In this document: positions 32,302-43,300 of the stretch, piece after piece
Numbering within the stretch: position 1 is the stretch's first letter
How the letters are laid out: each line of letters begins with the position of its first letter
Assembly: GCA_030068145.1 (NCBI GenBank)
Contig: JAPJBO010000245.1
Coordinates: 62,001 to 126,000, forward strand
Reading direction: 5' to 3'
Length of the DNA stretch: 64,000 bases
DNA from: Diplonema papillatum
Taxonomy: Eukaryota; Euglenozoa; Diplonemea; Diplonemida; Diplonemidae
Position numbers and translations under genes: made by a program
The notes under the pieces: generated by a model
Seen by the model: only the letters and a program-made list of their open reading frames with translations
What the model was told of the DNA's origin: nothing
Database searches by the model: none

Positions 32302-35300
32302 TCAAAATGCAACGTCCTTCAAGAAGTTCTCTGTCGCTGCGTCCTCGTAGTCCTTGATCAGCGAGTTGACAACTTCTTCGCTGTCATCGAACTCGTCTAG
32401 ATTTTCCTTGAGCGGGTCAAACTTCCGGTACTGGTCGAGGTACACGTTTCTCTTGCGCATAGTACGGTATTGTGACACGATTCGTTTGAACAGATTGGAA
32501 ACGGACGTGTGATTGGTAAGCATGAGCCCCGACACACGGTGGGCAGTCTCCACGTATGGGGACTTGCGGGACAACGCTATCTGACAGCCTGCGGGACCCC
32601 AGGGGATGAACCGGAGGTCTCTGCTTTGCAGCCGCACGAGGGACTGGTGCACTTCAGACGGATCGACGTCGCCTTGGATGATGCACTGTATCGACATGTA
32701 CGCGCCGGATTTCATGGTGACAGACACCATGTTGTTCTTCGGGTTGAGGAGGCGGGTGATGACATCGAGAACTGAAGTTTTGCGCACAGTCGAGACCGGG
32801 CCTGTGTTGATAGACAGCGGCGTGTAGCCCGTCATGAGGAAGTGTGTCCGAGGGAGCGGGATCAGCGAGGCTATCAAGTCTTCGAGCCCGTTGTTCATGT
32901 ACCCAGGGTAGCGGAGGGTTGCGGTGGAAGCTGCCATGACAGTGGCCACGAGACGGTTAACCTCGTCTTGGTCGGGATCAGGCACCTTAAACGTGTCTTC
33001 CGCGATCCTGTTCAGCGCATTGTTGTCGAGGACGACAACGCTGTCGGCGCACAGCGTCAGGCGCTTCAGCGTGAGGAGCGAGTTGTACGGCTGCACGACA
33101 ATGTCTTCAGCTCCCTTTTTGCTGTTCGCGGGGAAAACGCTGTACGTCTGCATCAGCTTCTTCGGCCAGTGGTCGGACAGGTGCTCCAGCAGGTACGAAC
33201 CCAACCCAGACCCGGTACCACCGGCGATACCATGCGTAAGGACAAACCTGTCGTTTTTAGAGCTATAGTTCGCGTGAGAATCCGGGATTTTATGACCTTC
33301 GTCGAATGGGTTCTTTTGAAGCTAATGCGTACTGGGTGGGCTTGGGGGGCATGCATGGCTTCTTTCGTGTACACTTTACACCGGCGACCATGCGTAAGGA
33401 CAAACCTGTCGTTTTTTAAAAAGCTTTTTTTTAAACCACTGAGCTGTACTGGGTGGGCTTGGGGGGCATGCATGGCTTCTTTCGTGTACACTTTACACCG
33501 GCGATCATGCGTAAGGACAAACCTGTCGTTTTTTAAAAAGCATTTTTTAAACCACTGAGCTGGAGCCGCGGGGGAATTCTCGCCAGAGGTTTGCGACATA
33601 ACCAAACGTGTGTCCCTGTATCACAGCAAACCCCCCTGAAACACAAACTCACTCGGGCCACGGCACGAGCCAGAAAGAAGCTCCCCAACCGGACTTCTAA
33701 CCGGAGCCGACAACAAGGCACCCCGGAAACCGTTCCTCCTCCCGACCTAACGGAGCTAAAGGATGGCCAGGTACATTCATGTTCCCGATGTTTCCCTCTC
33801 AAAAGGCTAAGGTCCAGCCTCCGTTTGTTGTCCTAGTGAGCTCTATACTTCAAAGTACGTGCGCTCGGCTAAGGCCGGCGCGTGGCGAGACTGGAGGCAG
33901 CAGTTAAAGTTCGGGGAACAGTAAAGTTCGGGCGAAGCTAAGTTCGGGCAATGCTGGTGAAGCTAAGTTCGAGTGATGCTTAGTTCGGGCGTTGCTAAGC
34001 GCTCAGGCTGCGCTGGTACTAAAAAACAGTTCGGGCACGAAGCGAAGTTCGGCCAGGGTGTAAAGTCCGGGTGAAGCCAAGGTCGGTGCTCGTACCCGGG
34101 GGGACACCCCCCCCGGACCCCCCCCGACCCACCGAGTGCGGGAAAAGTTTGGCGCTGGTACCCGGGTGGGCGCCCCCCCCGCCGCCCCCCGGCGAAGCAA
34201 AAGTTCGGGCGGAGCTGAGTTCGGGTGAAGCAACGTTCGGGCGCAGCTGAGTTCGGGCGAAGCAAAGTTCGGGCGATGCTAAATTCTGGTACGGGCGCAG
34301 CTGAGTTCGGACGAAGCAAAGTTCGCACGAAGCTGAGTTCTGGTGAAGCAAAGTTCGGTTCTCGTAGCAAGTTTGGCCTGTGATGGCAAGCTCGGCCGCC
34401 CGACTCCGTTTCCCGGGGTGACCCACATACCGCGAGATGCAATTTTCGGGCACATTTGACCCCGAAACGCAACAAACCTCGAAAACAATCTTCGACCGGA
34501 AAAATGTCATGGGCGGGGTTCGAACCCGGACTCACCGCCGGCGCCCGGTCACTCTGCCACCCGCATACCTTCTGCGAGGAAAAAAAAAGCTTGCCCGGCT
34601 CTTTCCAAAAACAATACACTTTTTTCATGAAAAAAGCCGGGTTGGCTCGAATAGAGGCGATTCACATTGCATGTTCATAGGACCTCCAGTCCAGGGGATT
34701 AGCTTCTATATCCACATTAGGACTGTCAGTCCAAATTTGGAAAGGCCGCCGAGAAAAAAGAAATAAAAAATGGGACTACACCACCACCAAGCCCCGGCAG
34801 AGTGGCCAATGTGCAATCTGAGGCCTCTCAGGACCCAGCCTATACGTCGCGTCGCGCTGTATTGAGCCTATTTCCTGGGCTGCAGGTCTTTCGAAGAGTT
34901 CGGCAAATACAATGTATCGAATGGGTCGGCGGGTGTGTGGGGCAACTTCTGTTCGCGCTGCCCTTGCGACAGGGTGGTGGAGGAGGGAGCAAGCTAGCTT
35001 GGAAGTCTGTGCATGATGGACAATACCGTTTCTTCGGGCCTGGAAATTTGGTGTACCATACCGTTTTTTTCCGGCTCGCTACGCGAGCCGAAAAATTGAT
35101 TATTAGTATTTGAGGAGGGCTGACCACACATGTTACGACCATTAGTTAGAGTGCGTAGTGTGTAACTCCATTCTTCTACTGTACTCAGAGACAAGATGTT
35201 GTGGTACCGGGGGTTCCAGTCGACAAATCCTGGCTGTTGCTACACCGCGACACTAGAGGTTGAGGCCGGAGAGGTGGCAGAGACCCGTGCGACACTGGCA

Positions 35301-36365
35301 GGTGAGCCCCCTAAGTGCAGAAACTGCTGAAAAACAGTGAAAACGCAAAAAGCCGTTAGCGGTCCAAATTTGGAAAATGGGCTGGAGACCAAGCTAATGC
35401 CCTGCTCCAGTCTCGAAAAAAAAAAAAAATACGGGAGGCGGAGCCGGTGACGATGTGGGTTGGGGTGCCGGATGGCGGCCTGACGGCAGCGGAGAAGGAG
35501 GACCCGTTCTCATGCAAGCTGGGCGGGTTCGCGATCTCTCTATCGTAGACGTTGTATTGGCTTGCCGCCGGGTACAGGCCCGCTTCTCTACTTCTCTGCT
35601 ACGTGGCATGTTGGTTGAAGTTCATCCGCATCTGGCGAGCAGCAGTCGTCCCCCAAACCCAGAGTTGTCGATAGCTTGCATACCCTTCAAACGAATCGCT
35701 GCCTTCGACTTCCCGCGAAATCATCTCGTTCAGGGTTTCCGATATTTCATGCCCGATGCTGAACCTGTACGATTGGGTACGACAGATGCGTGGTTCATTG
35801 TCAATTTCTTCAATTTCAATGCGTTGGAAACCTCTGGCCCGGGTTGGTTTGGGGCTTTCGGTGCGAAGGTTCCTTCTCTTGACCATCCTTGGCGCGGTTG
35901 CTTGTTTTCTACTGTAGGTTACAGTAAAACGCCTGCGTGCGGGTTCTTCGTTCACGCAACTGGCGTGCCCGGCTGCACCGGGCTGATCCTCGTGCGTCGG
36001 AATTTGTTTGTCCCGAGATGGAAGAAGTTGAAACAAGCATACCCTTTTGCCCAATTGTTGCCGGCCCCGGCGCCTTCGCCGTGGACGTACATGTTTTCGG
36101 GGTTGAAGAGATCAGCCTGCTCGGACTTCCGGATGCGGTTGACGACACGCGGCTCCAAGTCGATGAGGAGCGCCCTCGGGACGTACTTGTGGTCGTCCGC
36201 TTGGTAGAAGAAGACATCCTTGCAGTCACCCGCGCCGTCCATCGCGAACGGCTGCAGCGTCCCGTCGTCGCCTATGCCGTGTTCGAGGCACAGTTGCTTC
36301 CAAAACGAGCTGCCGACTTGGTTCCCGCACTGCCCGACCATCAGGTTGCATAGTTCCCTCGGCAT
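32302..36365 (-). CDS. TUBG1: Gamma-tubulin
   Basis: Three exons, 36043-36365, 35684-35764 and 32302-33247, give 449 residues, the usual length. Both junctions are phase 2 with GTATGC donors. Introns are 278 and 2436 bp. The start was set at the ATG giving MPREL, since the codon before it is GTG. N-terminal [21 protein letters not shown], and the tubulin GTP-binding signature [13 protein letters not shown] are present. [20 protein letters not shown] and the acidic C-terminus match gamma rather than alpha or beta tubulin. It nucleates microtubules at basal bodies with gamma-TuRC partners. Intron 2 is swollen by a duplicated splice acceptor, a degenerate array, a SINE-like copy and a hAT-like element. 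The tiny 81-bp exon 2 restores the segment between GNNWAKG and FVLTHG. Confidence 0.95.
33225..33561 (-). repeat. Duplicated 3' splice-site region in gamma-tubulin intron 2
   Basis: The functional acceptor and first coding bases of exon 3 (AACGACAG/GTTTGTCCTTAC on the minus strand, at 33247) occur twice more upstream in the intron. The copies lie at 33405 and 33522, in two 117-bp tandem units. The copies keep the AG and about 25 nt of exon, then diverge, so they are potential decoy acceptors. Confidence 0.9.
33852..34375. repeat. Degenerate short-unit array (AAGTTCGGGCGAAGC)
   Basis: After a copy of the 30523 repeat, the sequence is built from 15-18-bp variants of AAGTTCGGGCGAAGCT or GAGTTCGGGCGAAGCA. 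They are interrupted near 34080-34200 by C-rich sequence with GTACCCGGGGGG and GTACCCGGGTGGG. It lies inside gamma-tubulin intron 2. Confidence 0.75.
34437..34680 (-). mobile_element. tRNA-derived SINE-like copy S2
   Basis: On the minus strand: an A-box-like TGGCAGAGTGACCGG, a B-box-like GGGTTCGAACCCC, then TTTTTCCGGTCGAAGATT and AATGTGCCCGAAAATTGC (shared with 21195). Upstream are GGGCAAGCTTTTTTTTTCC and ATTCGAGCCAACCC (shared with 54986). The acceptor arms do not pair well, so this is not a working tRNA. GCAAGCTTTTTTTTTT also precedes the real tRNA-Gly at 36899. Confidence 0.6.
34692..35404. mobile_element. hAT-like non-autonomous element in gamma-tubulin intron 2
   Basis: The element is flanked by a perfect 8-bp duplication, CTCCAGTC (34684-34691 and 35405-35412). 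The ends are CAGGGGATTAGCTT and, inverted, CAGGGCATTAGCTT. An 8-bp duplication with CAGGG termini is typical of hAT transposons. Its 713 bp code for nothing I recognise, so it would depend on a transposase in trans. Internal GTCCAAATTTGG occurs near both ends. Confidence 0.85.
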
Positions 36366-36828
36366 CACGCCACCCCCGCACGCCTCCCTTTAGTACTCCC
36401 GACAACCGAGATCGTGTTCGGGAGGGCGTGCCCTGCCGAGTTTATAGTGGGTTATGTCAAACGTGGTTCTTTTGGCACTACCGCGATTTTAGCTGCGGAG
36501 GTTTTGCCTAACCCGGGTGCGGTTTCCAAATGATTGAAATTGAAATTGAAATTGAATTTTTCCGTCTTCTTTCTTATTTCCCTCGTCGACCCCCCCCTTC
36601 CTATCCCCTAACCTGTGGACCTGTCACTCGTGCGCGTGTCTCTTGGCGCAAACGGGCTAGTAACGCCTGACCGTTCCGGATGCTGCTCTTCTGAGCGGCT
36701 GAAGGAACGGTGCTTGTTTTTCATTCATTCATTCATTTTTCCCCCAGGCACAATGGTCGCCCGCTTTTGATCCGGACCTGAGGATGGTATGGTGTTTTTT
36801 TTCCTTGCGGCATGCGATTCGCAAAAAA
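36366..36828. other. Intergenic, simple repeats only
   Basis: 5' flank of gamma-tubulin. It holds a (TGAAAT)n run near 36533-36557 and (CATT)n near 36722-36738. No gene is seen. Confidence 0.5.
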
Positions 36829-36899
36829 TGCGTAAACCGGGAATCGAACCCGGGCCGACCCCGTGGCAGGGGGCCATTCTACCACTAGACCATTTACGC
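36829..36899 (-). tRNA. trnG-GCC: tRNA-Gly (anticodon GCC)
   Basis: A complete 71-nt cloverleaf: acceptor GCGTAAA/TTTACGC plus A, D-loop AGTGGTAGAAT, anticodon loop CTGCCAC, T-arm CCGGG-TTCGATT-CCCGG. T6 follows on the minus strand as terminator. Confidence 0.97.
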
Positions 36900-37415
36900 T
36901 ACAAAAACAGGCAAAAAAAAAAGCTTGCCGGGAACCTATTTGCGGCCAGCTCTCGCAAGAAAACGATCGTCGAAGGTGCGTGCAGGCTGGAAAGCTTGCC
37001 GCGAGAAACCTGATGCATACGATGCATCGCATAAAAGGCTCCACTACTCTTGTTGTCGCTTTACTGTTCCGATGAACGAGCGGGCTAACCTGCTGCAGCT
37101 AAAGTAGTGAGTACGAAGTTGGTTTTTGGTTACGGTGGCCACGCCAAAGTCAATTCGCGGTCGGATGTTTCTTCAACGTACCCTGAGCCTGACCGGAAAT
37201 TTCACGGATTCCGGTGAAATCATCAATTCCGCCATTTGGGGGTTTTTACGACCTACCCGACGGTGGTAACACATTTTAGGCTGACGTGGCAACGTATCTC
37301 ACCACCAATGTAAAAGGTTTCGGCTCGTTTTCTCGGGTTTGGGTTATTCCCATCTCTACCGATTTTGATGCGTAGTTTGTCCAAGCGCAGTCGAGCGATT
37401 TTCTCGCGCCGGGCC
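36900..37415. other. No recognisable gene
   Basis: Sequence between the tRNA-Gly and the tRNA-like segment. A short inverted pair, GGAAATTTCACGGATTCCGG with CCGGTGAAATC, is near 37195-37225. Confidence 0.4.
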
Positions 37416-37483
37416 CGACCTGGCGTGGCGCAGTTGTCAGCTCTTGATCCTGAGGATCGTGGGTTCGGATCCCGCGGGGGAGG
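37416..37483 (+). pseudogene. tRNA-like segment (degenerate tRNA or SINE head)
   Basis: An A-box-like TGGCGCAGTTGTCAGC and a B-box-like GGTTCGGATCC lie at tRNA spacing, with GAGGATCGTGGG between. The acceptor ends do not pair, so it is not a functional tRNA. It lies at the 3' side of the 37510 gene. Confidence 0.4.
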
Positions 37484-37509
37484 AATTACTGACCGTCGGC
37501 CAAGGCCGC

Positions 37510-38052
37510 TCATGACATCGGGAGCGCGTGGCTCGGAGGCGGAGGGCGCCTCTTTTTCAACCGCCGCCAGTACGGTTTGAGGTGCGGGTCACCCTTCGCG
37601 TCGTACTCCGGGTCCAGCCACCCGTCGTTGCGGATGGCGAAGGCAGCGCCCAGCCGGTGGTGGGCGGCCGGTCTGAAGGCGGTCACCGGGTGCTTCATGT
37701 GCAGCCGCCGCGCCGCCTCCTCCAGGTACCGTGGCGGGAGAACCTTGCAGCAGTGCCGGGCGGCGCGGGCGGCAACGGCGTCGGAGGTGTTTTCCCTTCG
37801 ACTGGCCTCGAGCTCTTCCTGCAATTGCTTGGGACGGTACAGACGGGAGGTGCACCGTTCCTGCGACCCGGCAGAGTGTTTCGTGATGCCAGCGACTCGG
37901 GCGCCCGCCTCGGTATCCAGAGGCGCCAGGATGACCTTCGAGTCCCGCGTCCCTCCCCTGTCAACGGCGAACGTTGTGTGGTGCGCGACAGTCAGCACCT
38001 TGCTTTCATCCTCATCTTGTAACGACCCTTCCCGCCGCCGTCCCTCCTTCAT
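37510..38052 (-). CDS. Hypothetical basic protein, 180 residues
   Basis: A single-exon frame with ATG at 38052 and GC-rich codon use like its neighbours. No domain is recognised. The middle (LYRPKQLQEELEASRREN) is a charged helix. The C-terminal half is rich in His, Pro, Trp and Arg (PYWRRLKKRRPPPPSH). No signal peptide or membrane segment is seen. It lies between gamma-tubulin and TatD on the same strand, consistent with one polycistron. A real gene is likely but the function is unknown. Confidence 0.6.
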   Translation of the reverse strand: MKEGRRREGSLQDEDESKVLTVAHHTTFAVDRGGTRDSKVILAPLDTEAGARVAGITKHSAGSQERCTSRLYRPKQLQEELEASRRENTSDAVAARAARHCCKVLPPRYLEEAARRLHMKHPVTAFRPAAHHRLGAAFAIRNDGWLDPEYDAKGDPHLKPYWRRLKKRRPPPPSHALPMS

Positions 38053-38523
38053 TACCCCCCGCTCCTAAGTGTTGTTCAACTTGTCGCTGTCGCCGCAGCG
38101 TCGGCGCTGACAGCGCAGCTGACTGAGGAGGCCAATACTCAATAGTGTGTCGGTCGGATCACGCCGGCGATGTCTCTTTCATGGCCACAAAATGCTTGCT
38201 CGGGCGCCGCTCTCTTTCAACTTGAAATACAGTTCAAGGCAGCAGACTCTTTCAAAGTCTTTGCGACCTTGCTGCCACTAACAGTGTCACGCTCACTCAC
38301 GGTGACTGTGCAGCAGCCAACCGTCAAGTTTTCCGGCCAACGGTCAACGGTTCATCGGCGATTCTGACTCTCCCGTAAACGTGAAGGAGAAACCGTTTTT
38401 GTACTGAGAATGCGTGCCGTCAGGGGCTGAGGCAGGGCGGCAAGTGCGACGTTGCAACATCTGTACTGCCAGACGTGTTTGCCAGATTGGCTTGAACTTT
38501 GATGGAACCAGCGCGTCTGCACA
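38053..38523. other. Intergenic, nothing recognised
   Basis: Short spacer between two same-strand genes, with no repeat or RNA structure noticed. Confidence 0.45.
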
Positions 38524-39369
38524 TCAGAAGGCACCATAGATATCCTCGGCGTTGCGCTCCAGCTGTGCAAGGGCGTCGGCGAGAGGCACTTGCTTGAGGG
38601 AGGCGATGCTCTCGGCCACAACGGCTGCATGTCCGGGGTGCGCCACCGCGCCTCGGTACGGGGCGGGCGCCATGAACGGCCCGTCGGTTTCAGTCAGGAT
38701 CTTGTCCAGCGGCAGCGCAGCGACGGCGGCGCGCACGTCGCGCGCGTTGTTGAACGTCACGACGCCGGTGAAGCCGACCTTCGCGTTCGGGAACGCGGCC
38801 ACGAACGCGAGCGCCTCGGCCGCCCTTCCGGTGAAGCAGTGCACGTGGATTTTCGCCGTTCGAGGCACGTGCTCCTGCAGCAGCCGCAAGCAGTCGGCTT
38901 CGGACCGTCGGGCGTGGATGACGATCGCCTTGCCCGGGTGCCCGGCCGCGCACCGGAGCTGCTCGCTCAGGACCGCGCGCTGGGCTTGCCGCTCGTCTTC
39001 GGACTTGGCGTGGTGGTAGTCGAGCCCGCACTCCCCCCAGGCGACCACCCGGGGATCCCCCTTCAGCAGCGAGTTCAGCTCGTCCGCGACGCTGGGCGAC
39101 CACTCGCTGTGGTTGCACGGGTGGATCCCGACGGCAGCCTTGATCCGGAACCTGCCGGTTCCCGCGTCCAGCACCGCGCGGACGTCCCGCAAGCCCGTGC
39201 GCGAGCACGCGACGTGCACGCAGCCCTTCAACCCAACCTTGCCGACCTTCGGGACCTCGGTCGCCACCAACTGCCCTACGGACGCTGTCAGGTCGCGGGT
39301 GCTCCACCCGAGTCGCCGTACGATCATGTCCAAGTGAACGTGCGTGTCGACGACACAGCGCGGCATCAT
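38524..39369 (-). CDS. TatD-family metal-dependent nuclease
   Basis: A single exon of 281 residues, the normal family length. Two ATGs are adjacent (39369, 39366). The family's metal ligands are visible: DTHVHLD at the N-terminus (HxH), GECGLDYH (Glu), IVIHARRS (His), HVHCFTG (His) and ETDGP (Asp near the C-terminus). TatD enzymes are TIM-barrel 3'-5' exonucleases/deoxyribonucleases linked to DNA repair and to DNA breakdown in cell death. In trypanosomes a TatD protein is reported in kinetoplast DNA degradation; any such role here is inference. No targeting signal is evident. Confidence 0.93.
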   Translation of the reverse strand: MMPRCVVDTHVHLDMIVRRLGWSTRDLTASVGQLVATEVPKVGKVGLKGCVHVACSRTGLRDVRAVLDAGTGRFRIKAAVGIHPCNHSEWSPSVADELNSLLKGDPRVVAWGECGLDYHHAKSEDERQAQRAVLSEQLRCAAGHPGKAIVIHARRSEADCLRLLQEHVPRTAKIHVHCFTGRAAEALAFVAAFPNAKVGFTGVVTFNNARDVRAAVAALPLDKILTETDGPFMAPAPYRGAVAHPGHAAVVAESIASLKQVPLADALAQLERNAEDIYGAF

Positions 39370-40336
39370 TACACACACCCAAGTTTCCGTCGGTGTGCTT
39401 CGGTGGTGGTGGGGGAAGGTGTTGTCAAAGTCATGAGCGGGTCCCCCAACGGTCCAAAAGCCTCTGGGCCCCCTCTGGAGAGAAATAACTTTTCACGATC
39501 GAGAGAAAAGGGTGTTTGTGCTCACGAGTCACGGCACAAGCTGAGTGCACAGCAGGCCCGTCGCTGTCTCTGGACCCTGGAGTCTGGTGCCAGAGCAGAA
39601 CCCGAAGCTTTTAAAAATTGGCACATGGCGCCAGAGCAGAAAACAAAGGTTTTACAAATATGCACAACCTCTACTACAGTGACATTCGAAGTTCGATGCC
39701 ATCTTGCGATCCTCTACGTACAGCACTGTCAGTCACGACAGTCACGAAATCCGACGCTACAACTTACAAAGGGGGAAACCATGAAAGAAGGCATCCGCTT
39801 GCAATTCTATTCTTCACAATACAACAGGGTTGCTGCTGGGGCTACACAGCCTCCAACAAGCTCGAGTGAGGGCGGCCATCGATCAACAACAACGTACGGC
39901 ACCGAAAAAAGAATGGGAGGCGGGAGAAAGGTGTATTCGGACTACGGAGCCGCGTATTACCGGGTAGGTGCTTCCGTAATAGAAAGCGTCCCAAGGCGAG
40001 GCCCTGGTCTTCGCGCTTCTTGACATCGTTTATCGCCTTTGATCACTGTGTGAAGATGTCGGCGGCTGTACTAGTGCTACCAGCACAGTACGTAGCTCTC
40101 CAGCCCTGCTGCTGTGCATGCTGTACACGTGATGTACATAGCTCTGCTCATGCGGCAGCCTCGTACCACGCAAAATGCGCGGAAGCGAAGTACTGCGAGG
40201 CTTGACGAGATGAGCCCTTCGCAGAAGCTTGCGAGTAACAGACTCACCTCCTCTGCTGCAGGCTTGTGTTGCTTGCAATTCGCACCCGGTGGCATCGCGA
40301 AGCACGCCAGCTCAACAGGCCGCAAGCATGCTTCGC
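39370..40336. other. Intergenic, nothing recognised
   Basis: Region between the 3' end of the coiled-coil gene and the 5' end of TatD. The long plus-strand frame that crosses it (38590-40023) is mostly the antisense of TatD. Confidence 0.45.
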
Positions 40337-43300
40337 TCAACGCCAATCCGGCTTGTCAGCTAGCGAATGCTTCCGGCTGGACCCTGACAGCGAGCTGTCA
40401 GAAGGTTCATTGCGGAGTTTCCGTTCGGCATCTCCGTAGCCCGGCGTCCGAGAGCGGGTCTGCGGCGGTCTCTCCGTGTGCGAACGCGACGAGGCCGGCT
40501 GCGGGGTTTTGTGCGGTCGACGATTTGCGTCGTTCTGATATCTGGCGACTTTTCTTTAATTTTGTTTCTGTGCTTTTTGTTTCGAAGCGCGGGACACTTG
40601 TTTGTACAGTGCTCCCCGGAGTTTGTCCAGAGAAATGCTTCTTCGCTCACAGTGCTTCACTGCGACCTGGGTCGTTTCGGCAGAATCCTCTGCCTCTCGT
40701 GCTTGTTTTGGTGCTAGCATCGTGTCTGGGGGGGAAATCTTAGTTTCGTGTTTAGGCAACACGTTCTGCCTCTCGTGCTGCCTCTCGTGCACGTTTGGGT
40801 GCTAGCATCGAGTCTTGAGGGAAAATCTTAGTTTAATGTTTAGGCAGGACACTGCCTCTCACGCAGGTATGATGAGGGGGGAGGCAAAGCTTCGTTTAGT
40901 GTTTAGGGTGGGTAAAGCTTCGCTCGGTGCTATAGGGTGGGGGGTGTCGGTGTATTCAAAGAGGGAACGCGGGGGCCAAACCTGGCGCTTCTGCGGGCTG
41001 AGCGGCGACGCGCCGCTCTCCTTGTCGCTGTCGCCGTCGCGGCGCTGCAGCAGCTGCTGCTGCAGCTGGCCGCGCCGCGCGGCGTCGGGCGGCGGGTACA
41101 GAATGCCGCCCGCCATGTCCGAGATGGACGAGGCGAGCGTGTCGTCGAAGGAGGCCCGCTTGGCGGCCGCCTGCCCCAGCAGCGGCTCGGGCAGCTTGAA
41201 CGGGTTCCTCGACGCGCCGCTCGGCGGCGACGCGGGCTGCCCGCGCGGGCTGCGCGACCGCGCCTCGGCCAGGCTGATCAGCCGCTGCGGCGACGCGCCG
41301 TTGTGCCGCTGCTCGTAGTCGGTGACGTACCGAGCCACGATCAGGTTGACCCGCTCCTTCGCGTCGTCCGCCGCCGCCTTCACCTTCGCAGTCGCCTCGG
41401 CCAGGAACGGGCCGGACACCCGCGCGACGCCGGTGCCCGCCCCGTGCAGCGCCTTCTTGAACGCAGCGTCCCTCGTGAAGTACCGGTGCGCCTCCTTCGC
41501 CGCCTCCTTCAGCACCCTGCGCAGCTCCATGATCGCCTGCACCAGCTCCGCTCGGGTGAACAGCACGAACTCCTGTTTTTGGGGTTGCTTTTCTTTTGCT
41601 CGTTTGGCGGCGTGCACCAGACTGGGCCCGGAGGCCCACAGGACCAGACGAACTTCTACTGCTGCTGCATGTCAAAACGGTCCGGTCCGGCGGCCTACAA
41701 TCCAAGTACAGTGCACACAGCGGCCTCACACCTGAGAGTCACAGCCTCTCTTCTACCACCGTGACACACACACACAGGTAGTGACACATGTAAGGAGGTA
41801 TGTCGTGAACACTGTATTTGTGGATTCTACGGGCTCTGTGCAATTCAAAAACACCTGTACAGACGACACAGTGCTACTACCGGCGGCAAACACGCTACAC
41901 GTCTGAGTAACAACCGGACCCCTTGAATCCTCAAAAAAGCAGACCTGCTCCTGCTTCTGCGCGGCAAGCTCGGCCTCTAGGCGCTTCAACGCGTCGTCGC
42001 GCTGGCGGTAGAGCTCCATCTTCTCGTTGTACTCGTTCTCGAGGGCGTGGAGGCGGGCGCGCTCGTCCATGAGCCGGCGGGCGAGGTCGGCGTCGAAGCG
42101 GTCCTGCGCGTCGCGCAGCGCGCGGCCCGCGTCGTCGCGCTCGGATTCGAGCTGCCGGACGCGGTCGGTGGCCGCGAGCAGCTTGTCCTGGTCGCGCTGC
42201 AGCGCGGACGCCGTCCGCTTGTGGCCGTCCTGCTGCTCGAGGGCATCGGCGAGCTCCTTCTGCAGCCTTGCCTGGCTCTCCTGCGCTTCGCGGACCAGCG
42301 CCTGCAGCTCCTTGTTGAGCTTAGATTCCACCGCCAGCGCCTTCCGCTCCTTCTCCAGCGCAGCGTCGAGCTCGTCGACGCGGCGCTGCAGCGACTCTGC
42401 CGCGGACTGGTCGGCTTCCCTTTCGGCGGCCGCGCGCTGCAAGGCACGTTGCGCGTCGGCCAAGGCGCGGCGGACGGTGTCGACCTCCGCCTCGAGCTTC
42501 CGCTTCGCCTCGCGCAGGTGCTCGCAGGTGTCGCCGGCGTCGTTGAGGTCGCCTATCGAGGCTTTGAGGCGCTGGATCCGGTCCTCCTTGGCTGCGAGCT
42601 CCGCGGCCTTCGCCTTCAGCTGCGCCTCGAGGCGCGCCTTCGCGAGCTGCAGCTGGTCGGCCTCGCCCTGCGACGCGGCGAGCCTGCCGGCCAGGTCGCC
42701 CTTCTGCGCCTCCGCGCGGTCGAGCGCCTCCTTCAGCGCCGCCAGCTCGGCCTGCCGGGCCTTCAGCTGCGCCTCGCCGCGGCTCTTCTCGAGCCGCCAC
42801 CCGTCACGCCCGGACCGCAGGTCGTCCAGCTCGGCCAGCGCGTCGCGCGACGACGCTTGCTCGGCGGCCACCTCGGCTTGCAGCTCGGCGAGCTGCGCCT
42901 TCAGCGAAGCAACCTGCTTTTTGAGTTTCTTTTGCTACCAAGGTGCGTCAATCTCGAGGGGTTGTTCGTGCTTCCGGTGAAGGGACGACATTCGCTGCGT
43001 TTCGCAGCAACTTGCATGCGTCGTAGTAGTTGCTTGAACTTGATGTGCAGCAACCATCTCAGATGATAGGCTGCACGCCGTTGTTGCCACCGACTACCTC
43101 TTTACGCGTCGTGGCATGCTTCGGTCGCTTCTTGCCCCGCGTGAGCGGCGCCAATCCGAGCGCACACAGCACCAGTGACGCGTCGGGAGTATTTGGATGG
43201 GGCTGCCGTCATGAGCGTCGACGGCGAACACCAGAAAAGAAATGCGTAGTTTCGGTTTATTCTTTTGCTTTTCGTTGTCGACAACACTATTTGTTTTTTG

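Noticed and set aside
34500..34575. A functional tRNA-Ser or tRNA-Leu on the minus strand
   Set aside because: The boxes fit, but acceptor pairing fails and the sequence recurs as part of a longer repeat, so a SINE head is more likely.
37416..37483. A functional tRNA gene
   Set aside because: A- and B-box-like sequences are present but the acceptor and anticodon stems do not pair; kept only as tRNA-like.
40859..40981. Read-through C-terminus of coiled-coil exon 5 (ending SFASPLIIPA)
   Set aside because: The CAG/GTTTGG donor at 40981 joins in phase to a coding-like exon 6 at 40337-40498, making the total length divisible by three; the read-through lies in tandem intron repeats.
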